Positions 26,643 through 35,365 of a stretch of 64,000 nucleotides of DNA are shown piece by piece. The notes below the pieces were generated by a model. It was given only the letters and a program-made list of their open reading frames with translations. It searched no databases and was not told where the DNA came from. Origin of the DNA: Peribacillus frigoritolerans (lineage in GTDB: Bacteria; Bacillota; Bacilli; Bacillales; Bacillaceae); NCBI RefSeq assembly GCF_004358755.1, contig NZ_SMZY01000001.1, positions 62,001 through 126,000 on the forward strand, in the 5' to 3' direction. The position numbers were made by a program, and so were the translations under genes. How positions within the stretch are numbered: the stretch's first letter is position 1; each line of letters starts with the position of its first letter.

Positions 26643-28380
26643 ACCTACACCTCAACAAAATAGTATTCTGGAATGGAATAATAATGCTGTTATTGTTGCT
26701 GGACCTGGAAGCGGAAAGACTTGGACACTTGCTAAAAAGATTCAACAAGTAATAGAGGATTGTAGAGATTATCAAGGAGTCATTGCTATTTCTTATACAA
26801 ATAAAGCAAGTAAGGAATTAGAGAAGAGAGCTAAATTATTGTGTAGTGAAACAAAACAATCTTTTTTTAGTACAATCGATAGTTTTTGCAGCTCAGAAAT
26901 TGTATTGTCGTTCGGTAAGAGACTGATGGGAACGCCACCTAGACTAGTATTAGTTGAAAAAGTTCAGGATGAAGAACAAGAACAACTTATAAGAACCATA
27001 AAAAAAGCAATAAAAGCGATTTTAGAAAAATATTCAGAATTCCCCATTCAACAAATTTATGACCAAGAAATTTGCATATATGAAGAATTAGACTATTCTT
27101 ATAGAAAGTATTTGGAAGAACGATTTCTTTCGGGATACTTTGACTTACATTTAATTGGCGGTATGGCTAATTTAATAATTATGAGTACAAAAACATGTGC
27201 AAAATATCTAAAAGCAAAGTATCGGTATGTAGTTATTGACGAATTTCAAGATTCTGATTTCGAGCAATTTAGCCTATTTAGACGATTATCAGAGATAGGA
27301 ATAATCAGTTGGGCAGTTGGTGATTTTAATCAATCCATCTACTCTTTTAAATCTGGAAGTCCTGAATATATGCAACAACTAACAACTATGGCTACCTTTG
27401 AGAAATTTGATATGAATATTAATCATAGGTGTCATCCTTTTATCCAAAGTTATGCAGACCTTTTTTTACGTCTTCAAAGAGGTATGGATATTTCTTCTGT
27501 TCCAAAAGGTGAGAGTAGAATCGTTAAAGTCTCATTGACCGGTACGCAATATCAAATTGGATATTGGTTAAACGAAACAATTGACAAAATTATTGAAATA
27601 TCAGGAGTTGATAAGAAGTCTGAGATTGCATTATTAGGAAGAACAAATGAAACATTGGAAATGATATCTGACGTATTAAAAATTCCACATCGATTACAAC
27701 ACAAATTACTCTTAACTGACGACAGAAGTATTGGTGGCAATATTCTGCGGCAATTGATGATTTTATCGTTTAATCCGAAGGAGTACACCGCTAAGGATTT
27801 CATTGAGAATCATTTTGATTACCGGGTACGAGGAATACGAAAAAATATAGTTGCAGTAAAGAGTTTAATAAAGGAGTTTAAACTAGAGTCCCAAAATGAA
27901 GCCACCGATGTAAAGAAAAGCGAAAGAGTAATTAATTTGCTGATTGGAATAATTCAAAATATTTATCCTGATTATGTATTAAGCGAACTCACCAAAGCAG
28001 CCTGTGAGCAATTAATATATAATCCAACGTTACTTGAAAATTTTCGCCCATTTAAGGTTGAAGAGGTCCAGTTATTAACTATTCACGGATCGAAAGGATT
28101 AGAATTTGATGTGGTATTACACTTAGACTTATTCGAAGACACGTTCCCGGATTTTCGGTCAAAAGGTAAACCTATTAAACTGCGAGAAGATGAAAATCTG
28201 CATTACATAGCCCTAACAAGGGCAAAAGAGTATGTATTTCTTATATCAAACTCAATAAAGCGATTTTATTCTTCTAATGCACAAAGGTATTTTGAATTTA
28301 ATAAGGAACCCTCTCCTTACATAATAGGTGCCATTGAAGCATATCAAACCACAATCAATCATAAGGGAATAAACCAATAA
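26629..28380 (+). CDS. UvrD/PcrA-like helicase (GajB-like)
   Basis: 583 residues, overlapping the nuclease gene by 14 bp, which points to translational coupling. It is a superfamily 1 helicase: Q-motif FEPTPQQNSILEW, Walker A AGPGSGKTWT near residue 24, SYTNKASKELEKR (Ia), VVIDEFQDSDFEQ (II), VGDFNQSIYSFKSG (III), TIHGSKGLEFDVV (V) and YIALTRAKEY (VI). All ATPase motifs are intact. In Gabija the helicase partner senses or unwinds DNA and activates the OLD nuclease. A housekeeping PcrA is excluded by its context and reduced size. Confidence 0.86.
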   Translation: MLNFEPTPQQNSILEWNNNAVIVAGPGSGKTWTLAKKIQQVIEDCRDYQGVIAISYTNKASKELEKRAKLLCSETKQSFFSTIDSFCSSEIVLSFGKRLMGTPPRLVLVEKVQDEEQEQLIRTIKKAIKAILEKYSEFPIQQIYDQEICIYEELDYSYRKYLEERFLSGYFDLHLIGGMANLIIMSTKTCAKYLKAKYRYVVIDEFQDSDFEQFSLFRRLSEIGIISWAVGDFNQSIYSFKSGSPEYMQQLTTMATFEKFDMNINHRCHPFIQSYADLFLRLQRGMDISSVPKGESRIVKVSLTGTQYQIGYWLNETIDKIIEISGVDKKSEIALLGRTNETLEMISDVLKIPHRLQHKLLLTDDRSIGGNILRQLMILSFNPKEYTAKDFIENHFDYRVRGIRKNIVAVKSLIKEFKLESQNEATDVKKSERVINLLIGIIQNIYPDYVLSELTKAACEQLIYNPTLLENFRPFKVEEVQLLTIHGSKGLEFDVVLHLDLFEDTFPDFRSKGKPIKLREDENLHYIALTRAKEYVFLISNSIKRFYSSNAQRYFEFNKEPSPYIIGAIEAYQTTINHKGINQ

Positions 28381-28505
28381 TGGTGTAAAAACTTTTAGTA
28401 ACAGCCTTAGAATTTAAAACTTATTTTAAAACAAGTAATGTTTATTTTATACAAATTTGAATTTAATTATGAACTAATGAAAATGGATATGAAGGGAATA
28501 AAAAT

Positions 28506-29909
28506 ATGGAGTCACTGGGGTTTGGGTTACATAAAATAAGCTCAAGAAATGAAAAAAAAGCTATTGTTTTTGTTCATGGTTTAAACGGGGATGCAATAAA
28601 AACTTGGCAAAATATAGAGGAAAAACCATTACCACGTTTGATAGATGAAGATGAAACACTTTCAAACTTTGAAATTCATACTTTTGGGTATCGAACCGGA
28701 TTTATTCTTAAACAATATAAAATCGCTCAGATTGCTGAATTACTAAGGACGCATGTAATTAATAAACTAAAAACTAAGGATTTATACTTTGTAGCCCACA
28801 GTTTAGGGGGAATAGTAACACAAAAAATGTTAATTCATTTAATCGATAAAGGAGATACTGAACTCTTTAATAGAATAAAAGGGATTATTTATTTGGCTGT
28901 ACCATTTGAGGGTGCAAAAGGGGGAACATTAGTAAGTGCAGTTGGATCTCTTGTTCCTCCTATTATTGGAGAACGAATTTTTTCAGTACAGGTATTATCT
29001 TTAAAAGTATTTAGTGATGAATTGTTTAACATTAGGGATAGGTGGAAAGGGATATTAGACCAAAACAAATTTCCGAAATTGAACCAAAGGGCTATTAGAG
29101 GGGAGCTGGATGGAACTGTACACCCTTTTTCATCAACACCCGGATTCCTAGATCCCAAACATGTTTTTGGTGTTGATGCAAACCACAAAACTATTTGTAA
29201 AATTGATAAAGAACATGAAGTTTACACACTGATAGAAGAGTTCCTAAAATCATGCATTCAAAAAGATAATTTTGAAACGCCTCAGTTACATAAAAATTAT
29301 GGTGGATTAAGTTTTTTAACTATAGAATTAGATAAAATTATTTATCAACTAAAACGTGTAAGGAACCAAAGGGAATTCTTTATTAAAAGCAAAGTTAGTA
29401 CGGAAACAGCTGAAAATTTAGAACGCTGGTATAAAAATTATGAGGAAGATGGCTATGCTAGTGGTTATTTTAAAGAAGAAGATCCTTATTATTTAACTAG
29501 CACTACTGCCGCCGACGACATTTCCTATTTAGCAAACCTGGAATCATATGACCTTCTCCCGATAAATAATCAAATTTATGAATATGTAAAATTATTAGAT
29601 GATGAAATACTAAAAGCCACATTACTTGTAATACTTGATGATATTGAAAAATGCCAACAATCGATAAGTAAAGAAATAAAATCGTCTATCTATAAGACCG
29701 GTGTATACCAAGAAAATATATCTAAGGCAGATGAAAAATCTTTTCAAACTAAGCTAGAACAGGCTGAATTAGAACAATTAAAAAAAGATAACAGTAATTT
29801 ATATACCAATAAGAAGGGTGCCTGGAAACACCTTATCATTAATAGTATAGAGTTTGAACTTATTAGACTAAATGAAATAATTAAAAACATAATTACAGCT
29901 GAATCATAA
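28506..29909 (+). CDS. Alpha/beta-hydrolase (lipase-like) protein
   Basis: 467 residues. The N-terminal ~230 are an alpha/beta hydrolase: FVHGLNGDAIKTWQ (oxyanion region), nucleophile elbow VAHSLGGIVTQKM with the serine near residue 98, and a candidate catalytic histidine in VDANHKTICKI. The C-terminal half is helical and charged with no recognised fold. The N-terminal domain resembles the DUF676/PGAP1-like lipases. It follows the Gabija-like pair by 125 bp on the same strand and lies inside the same direct-repeat bracket, so a role as a third cassette member is possible but unproven. Confidence 0.72.
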   Translation: MESLGFGLHKISSRNEKKAIVFVHGLNGDAIKTWQNIEEKPLPRLIDEDETLSNFEIHTFGYRTGFILKQYKIAQIAELLRTHVINKLKTKDLYFVAHSLGGIVTQKMLIHLIDKGDTELFNRIKGIIYLAVPFEGAKGGTLVSAVGSLVPPIIGERIFSVQVLSLKVFSDELFNIRDRWKGILDQNKFPKLNQRAIRGELDGTVHPFSSTPGFLDPKHVFGVDANHKTICKIDKEHEVYTLIEEFLKSCIQKDNFETPQLHKNYGGLSFLTIELDKIIYQLKRVRNQREFFIKSKVSTETAENLERWYKNYEEDGYASGYFKEEDPYYLTSTTAADDISYLANLESYDLLPINNQIYEYVKLLDDEILKATLLVILDDIEKCQQSISKEIKSSIYKTGVYQENISKADEKSFQTKLEQAELEQLKKDNSNLYTNKKGAWKHLIINSIEFELIRLNEIIKNIITAES

Positions 29910-30084
29910 ACCAGTAAAGTGTATTTAAATTATTTAAATAGTTTATTGAACTAAAAAGCATGAAAGTTTGAGGCTGTGGTGGATGGTTGATATTGAAATC
30001 TGTATAGTTGATTTGGAATTCGTAATGCACGGTTCCTATAATAGGAGCAACAATGCACAAAAATCATAAAGGAGGGAATTAACA

Positions 30085-30246
30085 ATGAAATATAAAGAGC
30101 CAAAGAATAAGACTTGTGAAAAATGCAGTAGAAATTCACCAGACACTGCCGAATATTTTGGAAAGCAAGCTACAGGGCAGAACTGGAAACAGGCTTGGTG
30201 TCTAGAATGCAGAACAGAGTGGGTACAAAATAAGAAACAAAGATAA
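30085..30246 (+). CDS. Small zinc-ribbon protein
   Basis: 53 residues behind a perfect AAAGGAGGG. Two CxxC pairs (TCEKCSR and WCLECRTE) about 28 residues apart predict a single zinc ribbon; the ends are basic. Likely a nucleic-acid-binding mini-protein. Too short for a standard ORF filter but well supported by its ribosome site and cysteines. Confidence 0.65.
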   Translation: MKYKEPKNKTCEKCSRNSPDTAEYFGKQATGQNWKQAWCLECRTEWVQNKKQR

Positions 30247-30485
30247 TAATTTAAGGCGGTAGTCCCGTTGTAAAACGTAACCTATAGAGTTGACACTTTA
30301 AAAAAGTGGCTACCCTGCAGGGTCTTTTTATGTTTGAAGCGAAAATACATGTTCATTAACAAGGAATATGAGGTCGACCCAATAAATGATTTACGGCGTG
30401 AGTAAAAAAAAATTGTGAAGAATTGTACTTAAACTATAGGGGGCTTATGTTGAAGAACGAGACGATGTTATAAATAGGGATTTGA

Positions 30486-30516
30486 AGGCCGCATAATATT
30501 ATGCGGGCTTTTTTTA
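30486..30516 (+). terminator. Rho-independent terminator
   Basis: GCCGCATAATATTATGCGGGC followed by seven T. Just upstream, 30424-30455 is a diverged copy of the element's dispersed repeat. Confidence 0.85.
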
Positions 30517-30654
30517 GTAAATATAGAATTGATACTTTTGATATAATTGTCAGTAATTTAGTGATATTTTTGAAACTGTATACAGATCACGCTGAAGTAA
30601 ATGTTCTTATGACACGGAATTTTGATTAAATTAGAATTGGGGGAAATTGTCGAT

Positions 30655-31052
30655 ATGAAAATGTCAAAAATGATTAAGCCGCTAATAATACCGGTAGCAG
30701 CACTTCTTGGTTATGCTATAGTAAAGGGGAAAAAGTCACTTAGCGTAGTTTCTGCATAGCCCAAACTGTCTCTGATTCTGCAAATAATCCAGAAAAGACT
30801 TTTGTTGAATTCAAGGAAAGTGAATTAAATGAGATAGCCAAAAATACATTCAGAGGTTTGAAAGCGGTAATTGTTGGTAACGTGTTGGAGTATTGGTTTA
30901 AGTCTCGTTCTGGTAAACAAACCGCTACTGCGACAATTGAATTGGATTCGGCAGGAGAGCCATTAATTACTTTTAATCCGCATTATGGTACTGCTAACTC
31001 ACCGCATTTTTTTATAGAAAATCTGAGGAATGTAATGAAGAAAACCAATTAG
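30655..31052 (+). pseudogene. Frameshifted small secreted-protein gene
   Basis: ATG 30655 (GGGGGAAA upstream) opens a signal-peptide-like N-terminus (MKMSKMIKPLIIPVAALLGY) that stops at TAG after 34 codons. The next frame continues without a start as AQTVSDSANNPEKTFVEF and runs to the end VMKKTN-stop at 31052. One inserted base near 30758 would join them into a ~131-residue exported protein. The last third is repeated at 21280-21345. Family not recognised. Confidence 0.65.
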
Positions 31053-31206
31053 AAATATTTATGTCCTATGAAATACTCGTGAACGCCAATCAGATTTGAA
31101 GCCTGCAATTTTGCGGGCTTTTTCCTATTACAATGTACTTAAACTAACGGGTACAAGAGTTGAAGATTTAGCTGCCATAGAAGGTGCTTTCTTATTGTAC
31201 TAACGG
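30984..31206. repeat. Right copy of ~225-bp direct repeat
   Basis: Partner of 21280-21503 in direct orientation. It holds the 3' end of the frameshifted gene, the GCCTGC-aatttt-GCGGGC terminator (31101-31124) and two copies of the short repeat. Confidence 0.9.
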
Positions 31207-31287
31207 GGCAGTTTAGTTGAAGAAGGGATGCAACAAATGAGTAGAGAATATTTATGAGAAATAGTTCCAAGGAAAGGGGATAGCTAA

Positions 31288-32316
31288 GTGTCATTAAGCA
31301 GCATATTAGCCGGAAAGACAGAGAAGGATAAGGCGTTTAGGGAGATACTTTTATCGGTTGAGCCGGGAAGGAGCGATTACTATACGTTAAGTGGGAAGAA
31401 GCCCTTTTCTGATGAATACATACTGAGAGTGCCGAACGCATTGGAGAACGACCAAAATTCCAGTTTAGTAGGTACAGCGTTTGACTACATGGCACGGTTT
31501 AGAATTGCAAAGCTTATAAAATATGAGTATATTGCAACCGATTTGGTTGCCTATCACGGGATGTACAAATTAAGGAAGTTGCCGGATATACAGGAATATT
31601 ATCTTGGGAAGTACAAGCCGTGGGAGGAGAAAATTAAAAAAGTGGTGATGAGCCGAAAACAACTTGCTGAATTGTATGAGATAGCGGTTCACTTAGCAAA
31701 GTTAGAGCAAATCTATCGGGCAGGGATCAATCCGGAAGATGTGGACTTGGAATACCTGTTTAACGAGCCCGCTCCCGCTGACGTAATGAATGAACTGGAA
31801 ATGATGATGGCGGTATTTGAGGAAAACTTCATGATACCGGAAATCATCAAGAAGAACAGCTCCGTGTCCTTCAACCCGAACTTTGGAATCGCTTCACAAC
31901 TGGTGGAGGGAGCGGATGCGGATATCTATATTAACGGAACACTCTACGATTTTAAGACAACAAAGGACAAAGCGTTGAAGAAGAAAGATAATCTGCAGAT
32001 GATTGGCTATTATTTATTGGACGAACTGTCGTATTATTCCGGTTCGGAGGAATATGACTTCGGTTACTATCATTCCATTGACCGGATTGCCTTTTACAAA
32101 GCAAGATATGGGGAAGTGGAGTATTATGATGTGCTGAAGCGTTTCACGACCGATACGCTGAAAGAGAAGTTGATGAAATTGGCGGAGTATTTTAATGGGA
32201 ATGAAGGTCATTTAATAGGATACATTGGCTTCGGGGATGTAAGAGGGGCATTGCTTAAATTAGAGAAGTTACGAAAAGGTGAGTTTGAGATATACACAAT
32301 ACCTATCAATATGTGA
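31288..32316 (+). CDS. PD-(D/E)XK nuclease-like protein (phage-type)
   Basis: 342 residues from GTG 31288 (AAAGGGG upstream). The conserved region near residues 200-243 reads EGADADIYINGTLYDFKTTK, with Asp210/212, Asp221 and Lys223 as probable metal ligands, followed by NLQMIGYYLL, the Gln-containing helix of RecB/Cas4-like folds. Phage genomes often encode such exonuclease-like proteins. Its base composition is visibly more GC-rich than its neighbours and it is bracketed by short CTAACGGG-type repeats, suggesting a separate origin. Cellular role not known. Confidence 0.62.
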   Translation: MSLSSILAGKTEKDKAFREILLSVEPGRSDYYTLSGKKPFSDEYILRVPNALENDQNSSLVGTAFDYMARFRIAKLIKYEYIATDLVAYHGMYKLRKLPDIQEYYLGKYKPWEEKIKKVVMSRKQLAELYEIAVHLAKLEQIYRAGINPEDVDLEYLFNEPAPADVMNELEMMMAVFEENFMIPEIIKKNSSVSFNPNFGIASQLVEGADADIYINGTLYDFKTTKDKALKKKDNLQMIGYYLLDELSYYSGSEEYDFGYYHSIDRIAFYKARYGEVEYYDVLKRFTTDTLKEKLMKLAEYFNGNEGHLIGYIGFGDVRGALLKLEKLRKGEFEIYTIPINM

Positions 32317-32701
32317 CCTTGGACAATGCTGAAAACGAATAGAGGCAGAGGGTGGGTCCTTATGTTGCATTTTTAGTTGATTTTTAACAAAAGGTAAATT
32401 AAGTTTGTGAAAGATTGTACTTGAGCTAAACGGGTGCGTTACTTCAAGAACAGGGCCGCCTTCGAGCAGTTCTTTTTTAGTGTGGGCAGGTTAGTTGAAA
32501 AGTTACAAAATGGATAATACATCAAACATTTCCTTAGCTAACGCTGGGTTATCTCGCCAAACTTTTTCGTCATAGGTGACTTGAGATACCTGCTGATCCA
32601 AAGCATTTATTAACCTACTGATATTGGATAATGAAAATTAATTAAATTATCGCACCGCTTAAGAGATCGAATTTGAATATCTACCGGATAATATTGAAGA
32701 A
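32317..32701. other. Degenerate spacer
   Basis: No gene. It holds two copies of the dispersed repeat (32426-32447 and 32481-32500) and several stop-riddled fragments. Confidence 0.5.
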
Positions 32702-33016
32702 GTGAATACGGCCGTCACAGAATCACCCAGTAAATATACCGCTGATGACGTTCTCTCTGCGTTCAAGGATGCTAACCTTAGCGTCATAGATCCAAGAGAC
32801 AATACTTCAAAACAATGTAAATCAGATGGATTGAATTGCACCCAGTTAATAACAACAGAAGATGTAAGTATTTATCTATGGCCTTCAGAAGAATTAGCTG
32901 GAAAAAATGCTTCTAGTTTTAGCCATCAGTCTGGTGCTTTCACTATCCGTTTTAATAAGCCTCAGAGCCCTGAGGACGAGTACATTAAGGCGATTGATGC
33001 GTTAATTAATTCATAA
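32702..33016 (+). CDS. Hypothetical protein, possibly the 3' remnant of a lipoprotein gene
   Basis: 104 residues from GTG 32702. The frame is open 40 bases further upstream to a stop at 32660, with in-family looking sequence (EIEFEYLPDNIEEV) but no better start and no good ribosome site. It resembles the C-terminal part of a larger exported protein (YTADDVLSAFKDANLSV, VSIYLWPSEELAGKN). A hairpin terminator follows. Truncated gene more likely than an intact one. Confidence 0.4.
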   Translation: MNTAVTESPSKYTADDVLSAFKDANLSVIDPRDNTSKQCKSDGLNCTQLITTEDVSIYLWPSEELAGKNASSFSHQSGAFTIRFNKPQSPEDEYIKAIDALINS

Positions 33017-33075
33017 AACGGATTATGTTTTGAGGAGAAAACTGCAAAATGCAGTAGACTATGTGTACTAATTGT

Positions 33076-33105
33076 AAGGTCTGCCCCATACCGCAGACCT
33101 TTTCT
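33076..33105 (+). terminator. Terminator after 32702-33016
   Basis: AGGTCTGC-cccatacc-GCAGACCT followed by a T-rich tract. Confidence 0.8.
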
Positions 33106-33106
33106 T

Positions 33107-33893
33107 ATGGGAAACGCTGAACAAATCAGGTAAATTAGCTAATAGAAGGAAAAACACAGAGGAGAATATGAACTGGATATTGAGAACGAACAGAGAATCA
33201 AAAAGATTGAAGAAGAGATCAGTGTTTCAGCACTAAACTTTGAAGAGGATGACAAACATTTTTATTACTCTTCCTATGACCTCTGATGCACTTTACTACT
33301 ATGATGGCCGGAGTGCATTTACAATCCTTTTTGGTAACGCCCATCCATATTGGAGATATGAATGAGGATGTCATCACTCCATTAGCCGTAGCGGGTCCAA
33401 GTACAGGTTAAAATTGTATTTAATTCTTAACTTTAAGATAAATAAATGTAGATTTATCTGGTAGGGTTGAAGATAAAGCTTGATATAAAGGAAATCGGAT
33501 AACAAACTTCACCCAGTAGGTTTAAAACACCAAAATTCATTTAGGTTATACGACATGATAGGAAATGTTTGAGGATTTATATGATATCGAGATATATGGA
33601 GAATATCGAATTTCAAGAGGTGGTAGGAGTAGCTTTGGCAGCTCTTTTTTAGTTAGAGTAACGGTGCAGGTTAGTTGAATAAAGAAATCGAAAGCTTACT
33701 ATAGATGGGAGAGGGAATATGATTGATAAATTCAGAAGGTTATTTAAAAAGAAGAACAGAATGATGTTGATGATCAGTAAACGAAGAGTTAAAAAGAAAA
33801 ATAATTGAATTAGAAGGGTTAGGAGAAGAATTGGGCAAAGTTCTTCAATATAGTTCCAAAAGCTTCACCTTTAATAACATCACTAAATGCCGT
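33107..33893. other. Decayed-gene region
   Basis: No intact gene. Around 33174-33287 a frame reads DIENEQRIKKIEEEISVS and on to a stop without start codon. At 33719-33808 a good ribosome site (GGGAGAGGGA) leads into MIDKFRRLFKKKN, then shifts frame; the other frame continues EELKRKIIELEGLGEELGK. These look like remains of small genes. A terminator-like GAGTAGCT-ttggc-AGCTCTTTTTT is at 33627-33650 and a repeat copy is at 33657-33680. Confidence 0.5.
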
Positions 33894-33937
33894 AACCCAA
33901 TTAAAAGGGGCATGTTACCCCTCTTTAATTGGGTTTA
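33894..33937. terminator. Strong hairpin terminator (for the minus-strand gene)
   Basis: AACCCAATTAAAAGGGG-catgtta-CCCCTCTTTAATTGGGTT, arms of about 17 bp with one bulge; it overlaps the stop codon of the minus-strand gene. Confidence 0.85.
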
Positions 33938-34531
33938 TTCGGTACCCCCAAACGTTCTTGTCCAATCACCTTCTGGATCTAGACGTTTTCTTCCATTCTC
34001 TCGTTCGACATGTTTGTATCCATTAAAACCAACATGCAAGCCATGAAGAACATTGTAAACTTCATAGATATTTCCAGAATCATTGTATCCGAAACCATCT
34101 CTTATATTATGAATAATCCGGAGTATATCCTGGGTTAGATTATCATTTACATCCATTGATGGGGGCAGCATCACTTCCATTTCGTTAGCCATTTGGTCAA
34201 AATCCTTTCGCACATCAGCGGTCAACCATTCGTCTGGTGGTTGTTCAAAAATTGAATCATCCGGCTGGGCGTTCCTTAAAGCATAGAAATATTCGCTGTT
34301 AACGATTGCATCAAAATAATCGAATTGCTTTTCGATCAACTCTTTCAATTTTGGAGTTGCTTCCATTTTTACCGTTTCAACCTTATTCTTACCTTCATTA
34401 TTATGTACGGAAGCTGTTTTGGTTTCATTCTCGTCATCAGCAGATTTTATTTCGTCCTTATCCTCATTTAATAAGAGCACTACTCCTGATACCGCTATAA
34501 TTCCCATGATAATCAATCTTATTTTTTTCAT
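33935..34531 (-). CDS. Hypothetical exported or membrane-anchored protein
   Basis: 198 residues from the ATG at 34531, preceded by AGAGGAA (an upstream start 13 codons earlier is less likely). N-terminal hydrophobic segment MKKIRLIIMGIIAVSGVVLL, then a charged linker rich in Asp, Glu and Lys, then a helical domain with KLKELIEKQFDYFDAIVN. It lacks a lipobox cysteine. Not recognised; convergent with the decayed region. Confidence 0.6.
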   Translation of the reverse strand: MKKIRLIIMGIIAVSGVVLLLNEDKDEIKSADDENETKTASVHNNEGKNKVETVKMEATPKLKELIEKQFDYFDAIVNSEYFYALRNAQPDDSIFEQPPDEWLTADVRKDFDQMANEMEVMLPPSMDVNDNLTQDILRIIHNIRDGFGYNDSGNIYEVYNVLHGLHVGFNGYKHVERENGRKRLDPEGDWTRTFGGTE

Positions 34532-34827
34532 CTTTCGGTATTCCTCTCGTTTTCTATGTTGTTTAGGCACGAACCATTTTCTATAATACTCTATTATGAA
34601 AAAAGTAAATATAAAAACTTAAATATCTAGAATTTTATCACCAGATGAAAATCAACAAGCTGAGAAGTTACATGAGCGAAATGAAACTATGATTGAAACA
34701 TGTGCCAGAAGAAATCCATAGGGGCTGTCATTTCTGCCAGTTTGATATATCTCATTAGTAACGTATAAATTCGGCATTCTTTCGTCATATTAAAGTGGCT
34801 GTCCTATAAATGATTGGAGGAACCTTT

Positions 34828-34950
34828 TTGTATAATTCCATGCAAAGGATAAAAGGAATAGATCAAAATGTTCAAATAGTTAATAAACGAAAAATCAAAC
34901 TGAAAAATGGTACGAGTATTCACATGGCTACAATCAAAAGAAGTAGATAA
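34828..34950 (+). CDS. Possible very small basic protein
   Basis: A 40-residue frame from TTG 34828 with GGAGG six bases upstream. The product (MYNSMQRIKGIDQNVQIVNK and a Lys/Arg-rich rest) is strongly basic. It is followed by a terminator (34967-35018, AAAAGCGTAT ... ATACGCTTTT plus T). Supported by signals only. Confidence 0.35.
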   Translation: MYNSMQRIKGIDQNVQIVNKRKIKLKNGTSIHMATIKRSR

Positions 34951-34966
34951 CTCGCATTTGAATTTC

Positions 34967-35018
34967 TTAAAAAGCGTATTCTCATTGGGATATTTTCTAT
35001 GGGTATACGCTTTTTTAA
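34967..35018 (+). terminator. Hairpin terminator
   Basis: AAAAAGCGTAT ... ATACGCTTTTTT with a loop of ~25 bases. Confidence 0.7.
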
Positions 35019-35163
35019 TTAAAGTATTCAGTCAGTAGTATGCATCCAGTTGCAATTATTTAAATTAAACATATAAACATTGGTTCATATGTTTGTATAT
35101 TTCTTTCCTTTTGAAGCATTCTAAAAGTGACATTATAACAATAAAATCCAAAGGAGCCCTATT

Positions 35164-35325
35164 GTGACATCTGAAAAAAAACAAAGGTTCAATATTAAAA
35201 GTGTTAGTTACACTCATGATGAAACATCGACTGATTTGTGGATAGCTGCATACGTTGAAGCAATTAAAGCAGTAAAATATGATCAATTTCTTAAATCAAA
35301 AGAACCTAATTTGAAAGATGATTAA
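35164..35325 (+). CDS. Small protein upstream of the tandem recombinases
   Basis: 53 residues from GTG 35164 with AAAGGAG upstream; 40 bp before the first tandem recombinase and probably co-transcribed. Charged and helical (SYTHDETSTDLWIAAYVE). Small proteins in this position can be recombination directionality factors or regulators; here that is only a suggestion. Confidence 0.5.
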   Translation: MTSEKKQRFNIKSVSYTHDETSTDLWIAAYVEAIKAVKYDQFLKSKEPNLKDD

Positions 35326-35365
35326 AAATTTAGATGTGTAAAGATTCATTTTTGGGAGGGTATCC

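Noticed and set aside
33831-34046. 71-residue plus-strand frame at the end of the decayed region
   Set aside because: It crosses a strong terminator and runs antisense into the minus-strand gene; its first part belongs to a frameshifted remnant.
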